64,000 nucleotides of DNA from JAKZRT01 sp965247915 (GTDB taxonomy: Bacteria; Pseudomonadota; Alphaproteobacteria; Rhodobacterales; Rhodobacteraceae): contig OZ252048.1 of the NCBI GenBank assembly GCA_965247915.1, positions 3,410,001-3,474,000 of the forward strand. The letters run 5' to 3'. Made by a program: the position numbers and the translations under genes. Below, piece by piece: positions 1-9,475 of the stretch; the stretch's first letter is position 1; every line of letters begins with the position of its first letter. Below the pieces are notes generated by a model. The model was not told the DNA's origin. It was given only the letters and a program-made list of their open reading frames with translations, and did not search any database.

Positions 1-3
1 CCC

Positions 4-1521
4 ATGCCCCAGCCAAACATCCTTCTGATTATGGCCGACCAATTGGCCCCGCAGTTCACCGGTGCCTACGGGCACCCGCTGGTCAAAACCCCGCACCTCG
101 ATGCGCTGGCGGCGCGTGGCATGCGGTTCGATGCGGCTTACTGCAACTCGCCACTCTGCGCGCCGTCGCGGTTTTCGTTCATGTCCGGTCAATTGATCAG
201 CCGCATCGCGGCCTATGATAATGCATCCGAATTTCCTGCCGCAGTGCCAACCTTCGCGCATTATCTCAAACTGATGGGCTATCGGACCTGCCTCAGCGGC
301 AAGATGCATTTTGTCGGCCCCGATCAGCTGCACGGGTTCGAAGAGCGCCTGACTACCGACATCTACCCCTCCGATTACGCCTGGACCCCGGACTGGGAAT
401 TGCCGGATGAGCGCATCGACAAGTGGTACCACAACATGGCGACCGTGAAGCAAAGCGGCGTCGCCCAGGCCACATACCAGATCGACTATGATGATGAGGT
501 CGCCTTTACCGCGCGCCGCAAGCTTTTCGACTATGTCCGCGACCGCGCCGGTCCGTGGTGTATGGTCGCCAGCTTCATCCACCCGCACGATCCCTATGTT
601 GCGCGGCCCGAATGGTGGGTGCTTTACGACGACGCTGATATCGACATGCCCGAACATGTCATCGCGCCCGCCGACCAGGACCCGTTCTCGCGCCGGGTGA
701 TGGACGGCATCGAAGCCTCGACCGTCGCCTTGACCGAAGCCGAGATCCGCCGCGCGCGGCGCGCCTATTACGCCAATGTCAGCTATTTCGACAGCAAGAT
801 CGGCGAATTGGTCCGCACGCTGGACGAGATCGGCCAGCGCGACAACACTATGGTCATCGTCACCGCCGATCACGGCGATATGCTGGGCGAACGCGGGCTG
901 TGGTACAAGATGAACTTCTTCGAATATTCCGCGCGGGTACCGCTGGTGATTACCGGTCCGGGCGTGGCTCACGGCTCGGCTCCGAATGCTTGTTCGCTGG
1001 TTGATGTCCTGCCCACGCTGCTGGATATCGCAGGACCGGATCAACCCGACCTGGGCCAGCCGATTGATGGGCGCTCGCTCTGGCCGCTGGCCACCGGAGG
1101 CGCTGACCCGGTCAGCGAAGCGATCGGCGAATATTGCGCCGAAATGGCCGGGCATCCGGTCTTTATGATCCGTCGCGGTGATCTGAAATACATCCACTGC
1201 GACCCCGACCCGCCCCAGCTTTACGATCTGGCGGCCGACCCGGGCGAACGCAGCAACCTCGCCTCTGAACCCGACCACGCAGACACCGCCGCCGCTTTCG
1301 CCGCCGAGGTCGCTGCGCGGTGGGACAGCGCCACGCTGCGCGCCCAGATCATCGCCACCCAAAAACAGCGCCGCGCGGTGCATGCCGCGATGCAGGCCGG
1401 GGCCCGCGCCAATTGGGACTGGAACCCGCCCGCCGACGCCAGCCAGCAATATGTGCGCAACCACATGGACTGGACCGCCGCCGCCGCCCGGTATCGATAC
1501 CCGCCGAACGGGAAAATCTAA
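4..1521 (+). CDS. betC: Choline-sulfatase (sulfatase family)
   Basis: Predicted to hydrolyse choline-O-sulfate to choline and sulfate in the cytoplasm, feeding glycine-betaine synthesis and sulfur supply. The 505-residue protein has the sulfatase signature LCAPSR, where Cys52 would mature to formylglycine. It also has the N-terminal metal-binding stretch MADQ (Asp12) and a second metal motif, TADHGD, near residue 285. The N-terminus aligns with BetC proteins as remembered, so the ATG three bases into the window is the probable start. No bet genes follow; the next gene downstream is an ABC ATPase in a separate-looking unit. No signal peptide is visible. A different sulfate ester remains possible because the sulfatase family is broad, but the overall pattern (CAPSR, then SGQL) is BetC-like. 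Confidence 0.85.
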   Translation: MPQPNILLIMADQLAPQFTGAYGHPLVKTPHLDALAARGMRFDAAYCNSPLCAPSRFSFMSGQLISRIAAYDNASEFPAAVPTFAHYLKLMGYRTCLSGKMHFVGPDQLHGFEERLTTDIYPSDYAWTPDWELPDERIDKWYHNMATVKQSGVAQATYQIDYDDEVAFTARRKLFDYVRDRAGPWCMVASFIHPHDPYVARPEWWVLYDDADIDMPEHVIAPADQDPFSRRVMDGIEASTVALTEAEIRRARRAYYANVSYFDSKIGELVRTLDEIGQRDNTMVIVTADHGDMLGERGLWYKMNFFEYSARVPLVITGPGVAHGSAPNACSLVDVLPTLLDIAGPDQPDLGQPIDGRSLWPLATGGADPVSEAIGEYCAEMAGHPVFMIRRGDLKYIHCDPDPPQLYDLAADPGERSNLASEPDHADTAAAFAAEVAARWDSATLRAQIIATQKQRRAVHAAMQAGARANWDWNPPADASQQYVRNHMDWTAAAARYRYPPNGKI

Positions 1522-1602
1522 TGACCGCCCGCAGCCACGCTCGCGCTTCACTGTTTTGCATATACTTCGGGGAGCGCGGCGCAAAAGAAAGCGATCCGCC
1601 CG

Positions 1603-2247
1603 ATGCTGCTTGAGGCGGAAAATCTCAGCAAATCCTTTGCCGATCTCGCGGTTCTGGCAGGGGTTTCGCTGACATTGCGCGCTGGCGAATGCCTGGCCCT
1701 GACCGGCGAATCGGGCAGCGGCAAAAGCACGCTGATCCATATTCTCGCGGCGCTCGACAAGCCCGACGCGGGTTGCCTGACCATCGACGGGGTCGATACC
1801 GCCACCCTCGGCGAGCCCGGACTGGCGGCGCTCAGACGCCGGAAAATTGGCATCGTCTTTCAGCAATACAACCTGATCCCGTCGCTTAATGCGGGCGATA
1901 ATCTGGCCTTTCAGGCCCGCCTTGCCGGGCGTCATGACCCGGTTCATTGTGCAACCCTAGCGCGCGGTCTGGGGCTGGACGGACATCTGGCGAAATACCC
2001 CGAAGACCTGTCTGGTGGTCAGCAGCAGCGCCTTGCCATCGGCCGGGCGCTGGCCGCGCGCCCGGCGCTGGTGCTGGCCGACGAACCGACCGGCAACCTC
2101 GATCAGGTCGCCGGTGACGCGACGATTGATCTGATGCTCGGGCTGGTTGCCGAGGCGCAAGCCGGGCTGATCGTGGCCACCCATTCCGAACGGCTGGCCG
2201 CCCGGCTCGACCGGCGGCTGCACCTCAGCGGCGGGCACCTGAAATGA
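1603..2247 (+). CDS. ABC transporter ATP-binding protein (LolD/MacB type)
   Basis: This 214-residue ATPase powers the permease encoded next to it. Walker A is GESGSGKST (near residue 37), the Q-loop is FQQYN, the signature is LSGGQQQ, Walker B is LVLADEP and the switch histidine is in VATHSE. The LSGGQQQRLAIGRAL and ADEPTGNLD arrangement is typical of the MacB/LolD subfamily, which works with FtsX-type permeases on lipoproteins, peptides or small hydrophobic molecules. Its stop overlaps the permease start (TGA/ATG, 4 nt), so the two are probably translationally coupled. The substrate cannot be told from sequence. Confidence 0.9.
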   Translation: MLLEAENLSKSFADLAVLAGVSLTLRAGECLALTGESGSGKSTLIHILAALDKPDAGCLTIDGVDTATLGEPGLAALRRRKIGIVFQQYNLIPSLNAGDNLAFQARLAGRHDPVHCATLARGLGLDGHLAKYPEDLSGGQQQRLAIGRALAARPALVLADEPTGNLDQVAGDATIDLMLGLVAEAQAGLIVATHSERLAARLDRRLHLSGGHLK

Positions 2248-4634
2248 GGCGCGCCGCACTTGGGGCGCTGCTGTCGCACTGGCGCCGGCGGCCCGGTCAG
2301 TTGGCGACTCTGATCCTGGGGCTGGCCCTGGCAACCGCGCTCTGGTCCGGGGTGCAGGCGATCAATGTCGAGGCGCGCGCCGGTTATGATAGGGCCGCCG
2401 ACACCGCGCGCATCGCAACCCTGCCGGCGCTAGTCGCAGCAGACGGCCATGCGCTGACCATCGCCGATTTTGCCCGGCTCCGGCGCGCTGGCTGGCCGGT
2501 GACGCCGGTGCTCGAGGGCCGGGTCAGGCTGGGCGGCGCTTGGATTACCCTGCGCGGCATCGAGCCGTTCACGCATCCGCTGGCCGCGCGCCTGACGCCG
2601 ACCGGCGACGGTCCGGCGGGCCCGTGGCTGGGGGCGACCGGATTTCTGATCGCCGGACCAGCAACGGCAGCTGCATTGTCCGGTCAGCCGGGGCTTCCGC
2701 CGCTCGTCACCCGGTCTGACATGATGCCGCGACTGGTCATCACCGACATCGCCGTGGCCGCGCGGCTTTTGCCCGCAAATGCCCCGATCTCGCGACTGGA
2801 ACTGACCAGCGACCCGCCCGCCCCGGTGCCGCCGCGCTTCGCCCTGATCCCGGCGCCCGAGGACACCGACATCCGCGGCCTGACCCGAAGCTTTCACCTG
2901 AACCTGACCGCCTTCGGGTTTCTCGCCTTCGCGGTCGGGCTTTTCATCCTGCACGGCGGCATTGGCCTGACGTTCGAAGAACGCCGCCCGGTGTTTCGCA
3001 CCCTGCGCGCGCTCGGCTTGCCGCTGGCCGATCTTGTCGCGCTGGCAGCCGCCGAGCTTGCCGTGATCGCCCTTCTGGCCGCGCTTTTGGGGCTGGGGCT
3101 GGGCTATCTGGTTGCCGCGGCACTTTTGCCCGATGTCGCGGCGACGCTGCGCGGGCTTTATGGCGCGCCGGTGGACGGCGGCCTGACCCTCAGGGCCGAA
3201 TGGGTGGCGGCGGGGCTGGCCCTGGCGCTTGGCGGCACCGCAGTCGCGGGCGCCCAGAGCTTCTGGCGGCTGTCGCGCCTGCCGCTTCTGGCCGCCGCCA
3301 TGCCGCGGGCCTGGGCGCGGGCCGACCGGCGCAGCGCCGTCCGGCTGGCCGGCCTCGGGGCGGTGCTGGTACTGGCCGGGCTGGCAAGCGGGGCGTGGGG
3401 GTCCGGGCTGGTCGCGGGCTTCGCCCTACTCGGCGGCCTAATGCTGGGCGCGGCGCTGATCCTGCCGCTAGTTCTGGGGCTGACCGTCGCGGCCCTATCG
3501 CGCATCGCCAAAGGGCCGCTGCCGCGTTGGTTCTGGGCCGACACCGCGCAACAGGTGCCGGGGCTGAGGCTGGCGCTGATGGCGCTGATGCTGGCGCTCG
3601 CCGCCAATATCGGTGTGGGCACCATGGTGGCCAGTTTTCGCCAGACGTTTCAAGGCTGGCTTGACCAGCGTCTGGTCTCGGACCTGAACATCACCGCGCG
3701 CAGCGACGCCGAGGCCGCGCGCCTGCGCACCTGGCTGGCCCCGCGCGTCGATGCGGTTCTGCCGATCTGGCATGTCGATCGCGTACTTTTCGGGCGTCCT
3801 GCCGAGATTTACGGCGTCGCCGATCACCGCGCCTATCGCGACCGCTGGCCGATGCTCGCGGCGCAACCGGGCGTGTGGGAAGCGCTGCATCGCGGCCAGG
3901 CGGTGCTGGTCAGCGAACAGACGGCACGCTGGTCGGGGCTGGGGCTGGGCGATGCCCTGCCGCTTGGGCCCGACTGGGCGCCGAAGATCGCGGGCATCTA
4001 TGCGGACTATGGCAACGCGCAAGCGCAGGTGGTCCTGGGTTTGGACACGCTGGTCAGCCGCTTTCCTGACGTTGCGCGCCTGCGCCACGGCGTGTTGATC
4101 GGCCCGGAACGCACCACCGAGTTGCGCCGCGCCCTGACCGAAGACTTCGGCCTGCCAGCGGGCTCGGTCACCGACCGCGCCACCATCCGCGCCTTTTCGC
4201 TCGGTGTTTTTGAACGGACTTTCGCGGTCACCGCTGCCTTGAACGTGCTGACGCTCGGCGTGGCCGGCCTTGCCATTCTGACCAGCCTTCTGACCCTCTC
4301 GGCCATGCGCCTGCCCCAGCTCGCGCCGGTCTGGGCGGTGGGGCTGAGCCGGGGCTATCTGGCGCGGCTGGAACTCGTTCGGGCGCTGGCGCTGGCGGGC
4401 TTCACCTTTGCCTTTGCGCTGCCGGTCGGTCTGGTGCTGGCCTGGGTTCTTTTGACCCAGATCAACGCCCAGGCCTTTGGCTGGCGGCTGCCGGTGAGTC
4501 TCTTCCCGCTCGACTGGGTCCGGCTGGCGGGGCTGGCGGCACTTGCCGCGCTGGCCTCGGCGGCTTGGCCCGCATGGCGGCTGGCCCGGCTGACCCCGGC
4601 GCGATTGTCGCAGGTGTTTTCTCATGAGCGCTAG
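2244..4634 (+). CDS. FtsX-like ABC transporter permease
   Basis: A 796-residue integral membrane permease. It has an N-terminal transmembrane anchor (LATLILGLALATALW, about residues 18-32), then a large periplasmic region. A first FtsX block (three to four hydrophobic helices) lies around residues 220-330, further helices around 370-470, a second periplasmic domain around 470-680, and a C-terminal FtsX block around 690-790. The duplicated FtsX layout matches permeases of LolCE/YbbP type. It starts inside the ATPase stop codon and its own stop overlaps the start of the lipocalin-like gene by 11 nt. The three genes are therefore a single operon, and the third product is a plausible periplasmic partner. 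Confidence 0.88.
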   Translation: MRRAALGALLSHWRRRPGQLATLILGLALATALWSGVQAINVEARAGYDRAADTARIATLPALVAADGHALTIADFARLRRAGWPVTPVLEGRVRLGGAWITLRGIEPFTHPLAARLTPTGDGPAGPWLGATGFLIAGPATAAALSGQPGLPPLVTRSDMMPRLVITDIAVAARLLPANAPISRLELTSDPPAPVPPRFALIPAPEDTDIRGLTRSFHLNLTAFGFLAFAVGLFILHGGIGLTFEERRPVFRTLRALGLPLADLVALAAAELAVIALLAALLGLGLGYLVAAALLPDVAATLRGLYGAPVDGGLTLRAEWVAAGLALALGGTAVAGAQSFWRLSRLPLLAAAMPRAWARADRRSAVRLAGLGAVLVLAGLASGAWGSGLVAGFALLGGLMLGAALILPLVLGLTVAALSRIAKGPLPRWFWADTAQQVPGLRLALMALMLALAANIGVGTMVASFRQTFQGWLDQRLVSDLNITARSDAEAARLRTWLAPRVDAVLPIWHVDRVLFGRPAEIYGVADHRAYRDRWPMLAAQPGVWEALHRGQAVLVSEQTARWSGLGLGDALPLGPDWAPKIAGIYADYGNAQAQVVLGLDTLVSRFPDVARLRHGVLIGPERTTELRRALTEDFGLPAGSVTDRATIRAFSLGVFERTFAVTAALNVLTLGVAGLAILTSLLTLSAMRLPQLAPVWAVGLSRGYLARLELVRALALAGFTFAFALPVGLVLAWVLLTQINAQAFGWRLPVSLFPLDWVRLAGLAALAALASAAWPAWRLARLTPARLSQVFSHER

Positions 4635-5649
4635 AGGCTTGATCGTGCTTTGCGCCGCCCTGCTGGCGGCCAGTGGTGCCCTGGCACAGGGCTATGCCGG
4701 TCTTGGCGAACCCGCCGGGGGCTTCGCGCAAGCCGATCCGGCGTACCAGATGGACTTTCCGCAAGACCACGGACCGCACGCGATGTTCCGGGTCGAATGG
4801 TGGTATCTGACTGCTAACCTGCGCGACGCCTCGGGTCGCGATTTTGGTGTGCAATGGACGTTGTTCCGAACCGCAATTGCCCCAGAGGAAGGCACACCAG
4901 CGGAAGGCTGGCAAAGCCCGCAGGTGTGGATGGGACACGCGGCGCTGACCTCGGCAACCGAGCACCGGTTTTCCGAGATATTCGCCCGCGGCGGCACCGG
5001 GCAGGCTGGCACGCAAGTCGCGCCCTTTGCCGCCTGGATCGACGATTGGACCCTGACCGAGACGGCGGTGAGCGCCAGCGGCGATGGCTTTGCCTTCGAG
5101 CTTGTCCTGACCGATATGGGCGGCCCGGTCCTGCATGGGCAGGGCGGTTATTCGGTCAAATCCACTGCAGGCCACGCCAGCCATTACTATTCACGCCCGT
5201 TTTTGGGGGCCGAGGGCTGGATCAGCACGCCGGAAGGGCGGGTGCGCGTCCGGGGGCACGCCTGGTTCGATCACGAATGGTCCAGTCAGCCGATCGCACC
5301 GGGGCAGCTTGGCTGGGACTGGCTAGCCCTGACCTTGCAGGACGGCGCGCGGCTGATGGCGGCGCGGGTGCGCGACCGGGATGAAACCTTTGTCTTTGGC
5401 ACCTGGATCGACCGCGATGGCGCGGCGCGGTCCCTGACCGGTCACAAGCTGCAATTGACACCGCTCGCGCGTGGCCCCGACCCGACGCACTGGCGTATCG
5501 AGGTCCCGGTAGAAAGCCTTGACGTCGAGGCCCGCGCGATCAATCCAAACGCCCGCACCGGTGCGCTTTTCGGGTACTGGGAAGGGCCGGTCATCGTTAC
5601 CGGCTCGCACCAGGGCGCGGGGTATCTCGAGATGACCGGATACGAGTAA
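4624..5649 (+). CDS. CrtC-like lipocalin-domain exported protein
   Basis: A 341-residue protein with a clear signal peptide (LIVLCAALLAASGALA, cleavage near residue 22). The mature part has the hallmarks of the hydroxyneurosporene-synthase/AttH lipocalin family: VEWWYLTANL near residue 58 and HAWFDHEWSSQ near residue 216. CrtC members hydrate carotenoids, but many family members sit beside ABC systems and have no established enzyme role. No carotenoid genes are nearby, so I favour a periplasmic binding or modifying partner of the preceding ABC permease. That role is inferred from gene order (11-nt overlap with the permease); the family assignment is firm. Confidence 0.82.
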   Translation: MSARGLIVLCAALLAASGALAQGYAGLGEPAGGFAQADPAYQMDFPQDHGPHAMFRVEWWYLTANLRDASGRDFGVQWTLFRTAIAPEEGTPAEGWQSPQVWMGHAALTSATEHRFSEIFARGGTGQAGTQVAPFAAWIDDWTLTETAVSASGDGFAFELVLTDMGGPVLHGQGGYSVKSTAGHASHYYSRPFLGAEGWISTPEGRVRVRGHAWFDHEWSSQPIAPGQLGWDWLALTLQDGARLMAARVRDRDETFVFGTWIDRDGAARSLTGHKLQLTPLARGPDPTHWRIEVPVESLDVEARAINPNARTGALFGYWEGPVIVTGSHQGAGYLEMTGYE

Positions 5650-5702
5650 CGTCTTTGTGTGCGACCTGTCATCGTGGCTTCCTATCGGATAGCGTCGCGA
5701 CC

Positions 5703-6776
5703 ATGGTCTACGAGTTACCGCCGATTGGCGCCCGCAAGCGCCCGCCCTTTGACACTATTATCGACGTCCGCTCACCGGCCGAATTTGCCGAAGACCATAT
5801 CCCCGGGGCGATCAACCTGCCGGCGCTCGACGACGCACAGCGCGCCCAGATCGGGACCATCTATGTGAAGCAAAGCCGGTTTCTGGCGCGCCTGCGCGGC
5901 GCGGCAATGGTGGCGCGCAACGTGGCCCACCATCTGGACACCGCGCTGTGCCACAAACCCGGCAGTTGGCGACCGCTAATCTATTGCTGGCGTGGCGGTC
6001 AGCGGTCTGCGTCGGTGGCAACGATCCTGCGCCAGATCGGCTGGTCCGTGGACACGCTACAGGGCGGGTACCGGACGTACCGGCGGGCGGTGACGGCCTA
6101 TCTTTATGAGCGCCCGCTGCCGCACCGCTTGGTGCTTTTGGACGGCAACACCGGCACCGCCAAGACCGAGATCCTGCACCGGCTCGACGCGCTTGGCCAC
6201 CAGACGCTGGATCTGGAGGGGCTGGCGCGCCATCGCGGGTCGATTTTCGGATCGGTCGCCGCAGGCCAGCCCGCCCAGAAAATGTTCGAAACCCATCTGG
6301 CCGCGGCGCTTGGCGCGATGAACCCGTCAAAACCGGTGCTGATCGAGGCGGAATCCAGCAAGGTCGGCGCCCGTATCCTGCCGCCGTCGCTGTGGAAGGC
6401 TATGTGTGCGGCACCGCGTTTGACGCTGACCGCGCCGGTCGAGGCGCGAACCCAGTATACGCTTAGAACCTATCACGAAATTGCCGAAGACAGCGTCCGC
6501 CTGGAGGCGACGATCAGGGCCCTGACACCCTTTCACGGCAAGAAAAAGATCGACCACTGGCTGAGCCTGGCAAGCGAAGCCGATCACTTGACCCTGATCC
6601 GCGCCCTGATCGAAGATCACTACGATCCGGGCTATCGTCGCGCCAATGCCAGGCCCCGGAAACCGGCCGTAGCCCGGCTCGGGACCATCGCGCTGCCCTC
6701 GCTCGATCCGGCAGCACTGGCGCGGGCCGCCGAAGACGTCGCCGCGAAAACGAACGAGACGGTGGCCGCAGGTTAA
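5703..6776 (+). CDS. selU: tRNA 2-selenouridine synthase
   Basis: MnmH/SelU replaces sulfur by selenium (via geranylated thiouridine) at the wobble uridine of certain tRNAs, using selenophosphate from SelD. The 357-residue protein has an N-terminal rhodanese domain (IIDVRSPAEFAEDHIPGA) with the catalytic Cys in YCWRGGQRS (about residue 95). A C-terminal P-loop domain follows, with GNTGTAKTE near residue 150, in which Ala replaces the usual Gly before the Lys. A TTG 48 nt upstream is in frame, but the ATG at 5703 begins right before the conserved rhodanese start, so I chose it. It converges on selD, 55 bp away, so supplier and consumer of selenophosphate are neighbours. Confidence 0.9.
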   Translation: MVYELPPIGARKRPPFDTIIDVRSPAEFAEDHIPGAINLPALDDAQRAQIGTIYVKQSRFLARLRGAAMVARNVAHHLDTALCHKPGSWRPLIYCWRGGQRSASVATILRQIGWSVDTLQGGYRTYRRAVTAYLYERPLPHRLVLLDGNTGTAKTEILHRLDALGHQTLDLEGLARHRGSIFGSVAAGQPAQKMFETHLAAALGAMNPSKPVLIEAESSKVGARILPPSLWKAMCAAPRLTLTAPVEARTQYTLRTYHEIAEDSVRLEATIRALTPFHGKKKIDHWLSLASEADHLTLIRALIEDHYDPGYRRANARPRKPAVARLGTIALPSLDPAALARAAEDVAAKTNETVAAG

Positions 6777-6831
6777 TAGTCAATGCGGCCAGGGCAGGGA
6801 TGGATGTGAACACCCCCTTGAGACTGCGCGC

Positions 6832-9021
6832 CTAGACCACGTCAATCCCCGGCGGTCCCTCGACCAGCTCGCCGACGATCTCCGCTCCATAACCCGCATC
6901 GGACAACTGCTCCAATATCGCCCCGGCCTGCGCGGAATCGACCGCCGCCAAAAGCCCGCCGGCAGTTTGCGGGTCAAACAGCAGTTCAAAGATCGGACCA
7001 TCGCTGCGGCCGGCAATCTGCGGCGCTTGATCGGCGCGATTGCCCTGGGTCAGCGTTGACCGAACCCCCATTTGCGACACTTCGACCGCGCCGACGATCA
7101 ATGGCACCGCGTCAAGCCGCAGCCGCGCCCGGACGTCTGACGCGCGCGCGATGTTCAAAAGATGCCCGGCAAGCCCAAATCCGGTGACATCCGTCATCGC
7201 ATGCGCACCGGCCAGAATCTGCGCGGCCCTGCCCTGTGGCATCAGCATCGCCCGATAAGCGGCATCAACCCATTCGGCGCGCGCCTTTTGCGCCATCGCT
7301 GCGGCCAGTATCGCGCCAGAGCCGATCGGTTGAGTAAGGATCAGTCGGTCACCAGCATTGCCGCCGCCAAGCTTGATGGTGCGCGCGCCCGCCAGCCCGG
7401 TCAGCGAAAACCCGATGGTCATCTCGGCACCCTGGCTGGTGTGCCCGCCGGCGATGTCCGCGCCGGCATCGGTCATTTCCCGGGTCGCTCCGTCCATGAT
7501 CTCGGCCAGGGTGCGCGCTTGCAGGCGCGCCGACATCGGCGGCAGTGTCACGCTGATCAGCGCCGACTGGGGTTCGGCCCGCATGGCCCAGATATCCCCC
7601 AAGGCATGGATCGCGGTGATGCGCGCCATCGCGTAAGGATCGGCGGTGAGCGCGCGCAGGTGGTCTGTGGTGATAACCAGCCGCGCGCCGCCGACCAGCA
7701 CCTCGGCCGCGTCATCGCCGGGCAAGCGCGCGACATCGTCGCGAACCGGCGCGTCCAACCGGCCCAGCACCGATCTCAGCGCCGCCGGGTCAACTTTGGA
7801 TCCGCACCCCCCGCAAAGCGGCTGGCCGCTGCCCAACTCCTCGGCCACACCGGCAGCCGCGACCTGCGGCACCTGAACCGGGTCCATCGCGGGCAGTTCG
7901 GTCAGTTTTGCCATGAATCGCCGGTCGATCCGGTCCTTGACCCGCCAGACCCAGCCGCCTTTCACCGACAGACCGCGCTTTTCGCCCAGGGCCCGCCGAT
8001 CACCAAGCGAGACAAGTTTCAGAAAATCCCGCTGCGGCCGGTAGGGGCGCAGCGCCGTGCCGCTCAGAGCGGCGCGAAGATTGTGAAACAGAACCGGCGA
8101 CTGGCGCACCGCAAATACCCCGGCTTTGGGCAGCGGCGGGTTCGCGAATGCCGCGCTGTCGCCGGCCGCGAATATCGTTTCGCTGCGCCTCGACCGCAGA
8201 GCGGCATCGACCGGCAGAAACCCGGCGTCATCGGTCAATCCGGATGCTTTCAACAATTTATGCGGCTGCGCGCCGGCGGCGGCCACGGTAAAGGCGGACG
8301 CGACAGTGCCGCCATCCGACAAAAAAGCCGCGTCTGCCGTGATCTCGCTGACCTCAAGCGGCGCGCGCAGGTCGATACCGCGCCTGGCAATTTCGGCGAT
8401 CAGGTTCCGCGCCGCGCGCGGCGCAAGCGACGACAAAGGTGAAGCCGCCTCGACCAGGGTAATCTGCGGCTCGCCGCGGCCCAGGTGCGACAGCGCGCGG
8501 TGCATCGACAAGGCCAGCTCGACCCCGCCAAGTCCGGCCCCCACAACCACGGCAGCGGGCGCCACGTCGCCCGCCGCAATCTGCGCCAGAAACGCATCCC
8601 AACGGTCGATGAAACCCGGCAGCGGCCGCGCCGGAACCCCGAATGCCGCAAACCCCGCCACCCCGGGCAGGCCGGCGGTCACGCCAACGTCAACCGAGGC
8701 CAGGTCGAAAGCCACCGGCGGCCGGTCGGGCAGGCGTATCTGCTGGCGCTCGATGTCGATCCCAAGTGCCGGCGCGCGAATGAACCGCGCCCCGGCAAAC
8801 CGCGTCAGCCGGTCCAGGTCGATGCTCAGCGCTTCGCGGGTGTAATGCCCCGCGACATACCCCGGCAGCATCCCGGTATAGGCCACCGTCGCACTTGGGT
8901 CGATCAGCGTCAGCCGCGCGCCAGGCAATGGGTTCATGCCCCAGGCCCTCAGCACCAGCGCATGCGCGTGCCCGCCGCCGATCAGCACCAGGTCGCGGGT
9001 CAGGGGAAGGGGCATGTGCAT
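6832..9021 (-). CDS. selD: NADH-dehydrogenase-like / selenide,water dikinase fusion
   Basis: A 729-residue two-domain protein. Residues 1 to about 380 are a pyridine-nucleotide-disulfide oxidoreductase of NDH-2 type: a dinucleotide motif near residue 14 (VLIGGGHAHALV), a second at about 160 (VVGAGLGGVELA) and the FAD motif TIFAAGDSA at about 283. Residues from about 395 to the end are SelD, which makes selenophosphate from selenide and ATP. PLCGGCGSK places the catalytic Cys at 406 and Lys at 409 (equivalent to Cys17 and Lys20 of E. coli SelD), so this is a Cys form. The fusion is known in several bacteria; the oxidoreductase half is thought to deliver or reduce selenium. It converges with selU. 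No selA or selB is in the window. Confidence 0.92.
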   Translation of the reverse strand: MHMPLPLTRDLVLIGGGHAHALVLRAWGMNPLPGARLTLIDPSATVAYTGMLPGYVAGHYTREALSIDLDRLTRFAGARFIRAPALGIDIERQQIRLPDRPPVAFDLASVDVGVTAGLPGVAGFAAFGVPARPLPGFIDRWDAFLAQIAAGDVAPAAVVVGAGLGGVELALSMHRALSHLGRGEPQITLVEAASPLSSLAPRAARNLIAEIARRGIDLRAPLEVSEITADAAFLSDGGTVASAFTVAAAGAQPHKLLKASGLTDDAGFLPVDAALRSRRSETIFAAGDSAAFANPPLPKAGVFAVRQSPVLFHNLRAALSGTALRPYRPQRDFLKLVSLGDRRALGEKRGLSVKGGWVWRVKDRIDRRFMAKLTELPAMDPVQVPQVAAAGVAEELGSGQPLCGGCGSKVDPAALRSVLGRLDAPVRDDVARLPGDDAAEVLVGGARLVITTDHLRALTADPYAMARITAIHALGDIWAMRAEPQSALISVTLPPMSARLQARTLAEIMDGATREMTDAGADIAGGHTSQGAEMTIGFSLTGLAGARTIKLGGGNAGDRLILTQPIGSGAILAAAMAQKARAEWVDAAYRAMLMPQGRAAQILAGAHAMTDVTGFGLAGHLLNIARASDVRARLRLDAVPLIVGAVEVSQMGVRSTLTQGNRADQAPQIAGRSDGPIFELLFDPQTAGGLLAAVDSAQAGAILEQLSDAGYGAEIVGELVEGPPGIDVV

Positions 9022-9475
9022 ACGCGGCTCGCAAGCTCGGGTTTCGGGGGCGGAACCTGCCGTGGCAGGCGGTCACTTATTGGACAAAGACCGGAATTTC
9101 ACAACCTAGGCGTTGGCGCAGCAACTACGGCCAAGTCCCGCCCTTCGCTGCCGTCAGATAAAATTAACTAGCTTCGACGATACCCCGGCCAGCGAAGGTT
9201 GGGGTCCGCTTTGCAGCCCCTCAACCGCAAACCGCAGGCATTCCAAGCCCCGGAGGCGCCTGGGCCTCCGCCGTCGGCCAGATCAGGATCAGCGGTGTCG
9301 CAGGGGTGCGGCGCCGCGCGGAACGCGCGGCTGACAGCTGAATTGTTGCACTTGGATTCATACTGGCCCGCAATCTGGCCCTATCGCGCCGGCATTGTCC
9401 GTGGTGTGATACACTCCAGAAACCAGCGCGCGCAGGCGCGCGGATCTCCGAGAATTCACATTTGGGATAGCGCCG
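9022..9475. promoter_or_regulatory. Divergent intergenic region between selD and tpa
   Basis: This 454-bp gap contains no convincing gene; short open frames here lack family features. It must hold the selD promoter (leftward) and the tpa promoter (rightward). The tpa-proximal part carries a paired CTGGCCC motif, listed separately as a TauR-like site. A GGATAG stretch a few bases before the tpa ATG may act as its ribosome binding site. Confidence 0.6.
9363..9383 (+). promoter_or_regulatory. Putative TauR operator upstream of tpa
   Basis: Two direct copies beginning CTGGCCC start at 9363 and 9375, 12 bp apart. The second reads ATCTGGCCCTA. The published TauR site in Rhodobacter is a direct repeat of CTGGACYTAA as I recall it; these copies differ at the A. 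The same 11-mer occurs in front of xsc, and a close relative in inverted orientation precedes tauR. It lies about 95 bp upstream of the tpa start. Confidence 0.5.

Noticed and set aside
3495..4625. Minus-strand open frame opposite the FtsX permease (376 codons)
   Set aside because: Very Gln/Arg-rich, no motif, fully antisense to a confident gene.
7162..8442. Long plus-strand open frame opposite selD (426 codons)
   Set aside because: It is antisense to a well-conserved two-domain gene, is rich in Arg, Gln and His, and shows no family motif; this is typical of GC-rich DNA.
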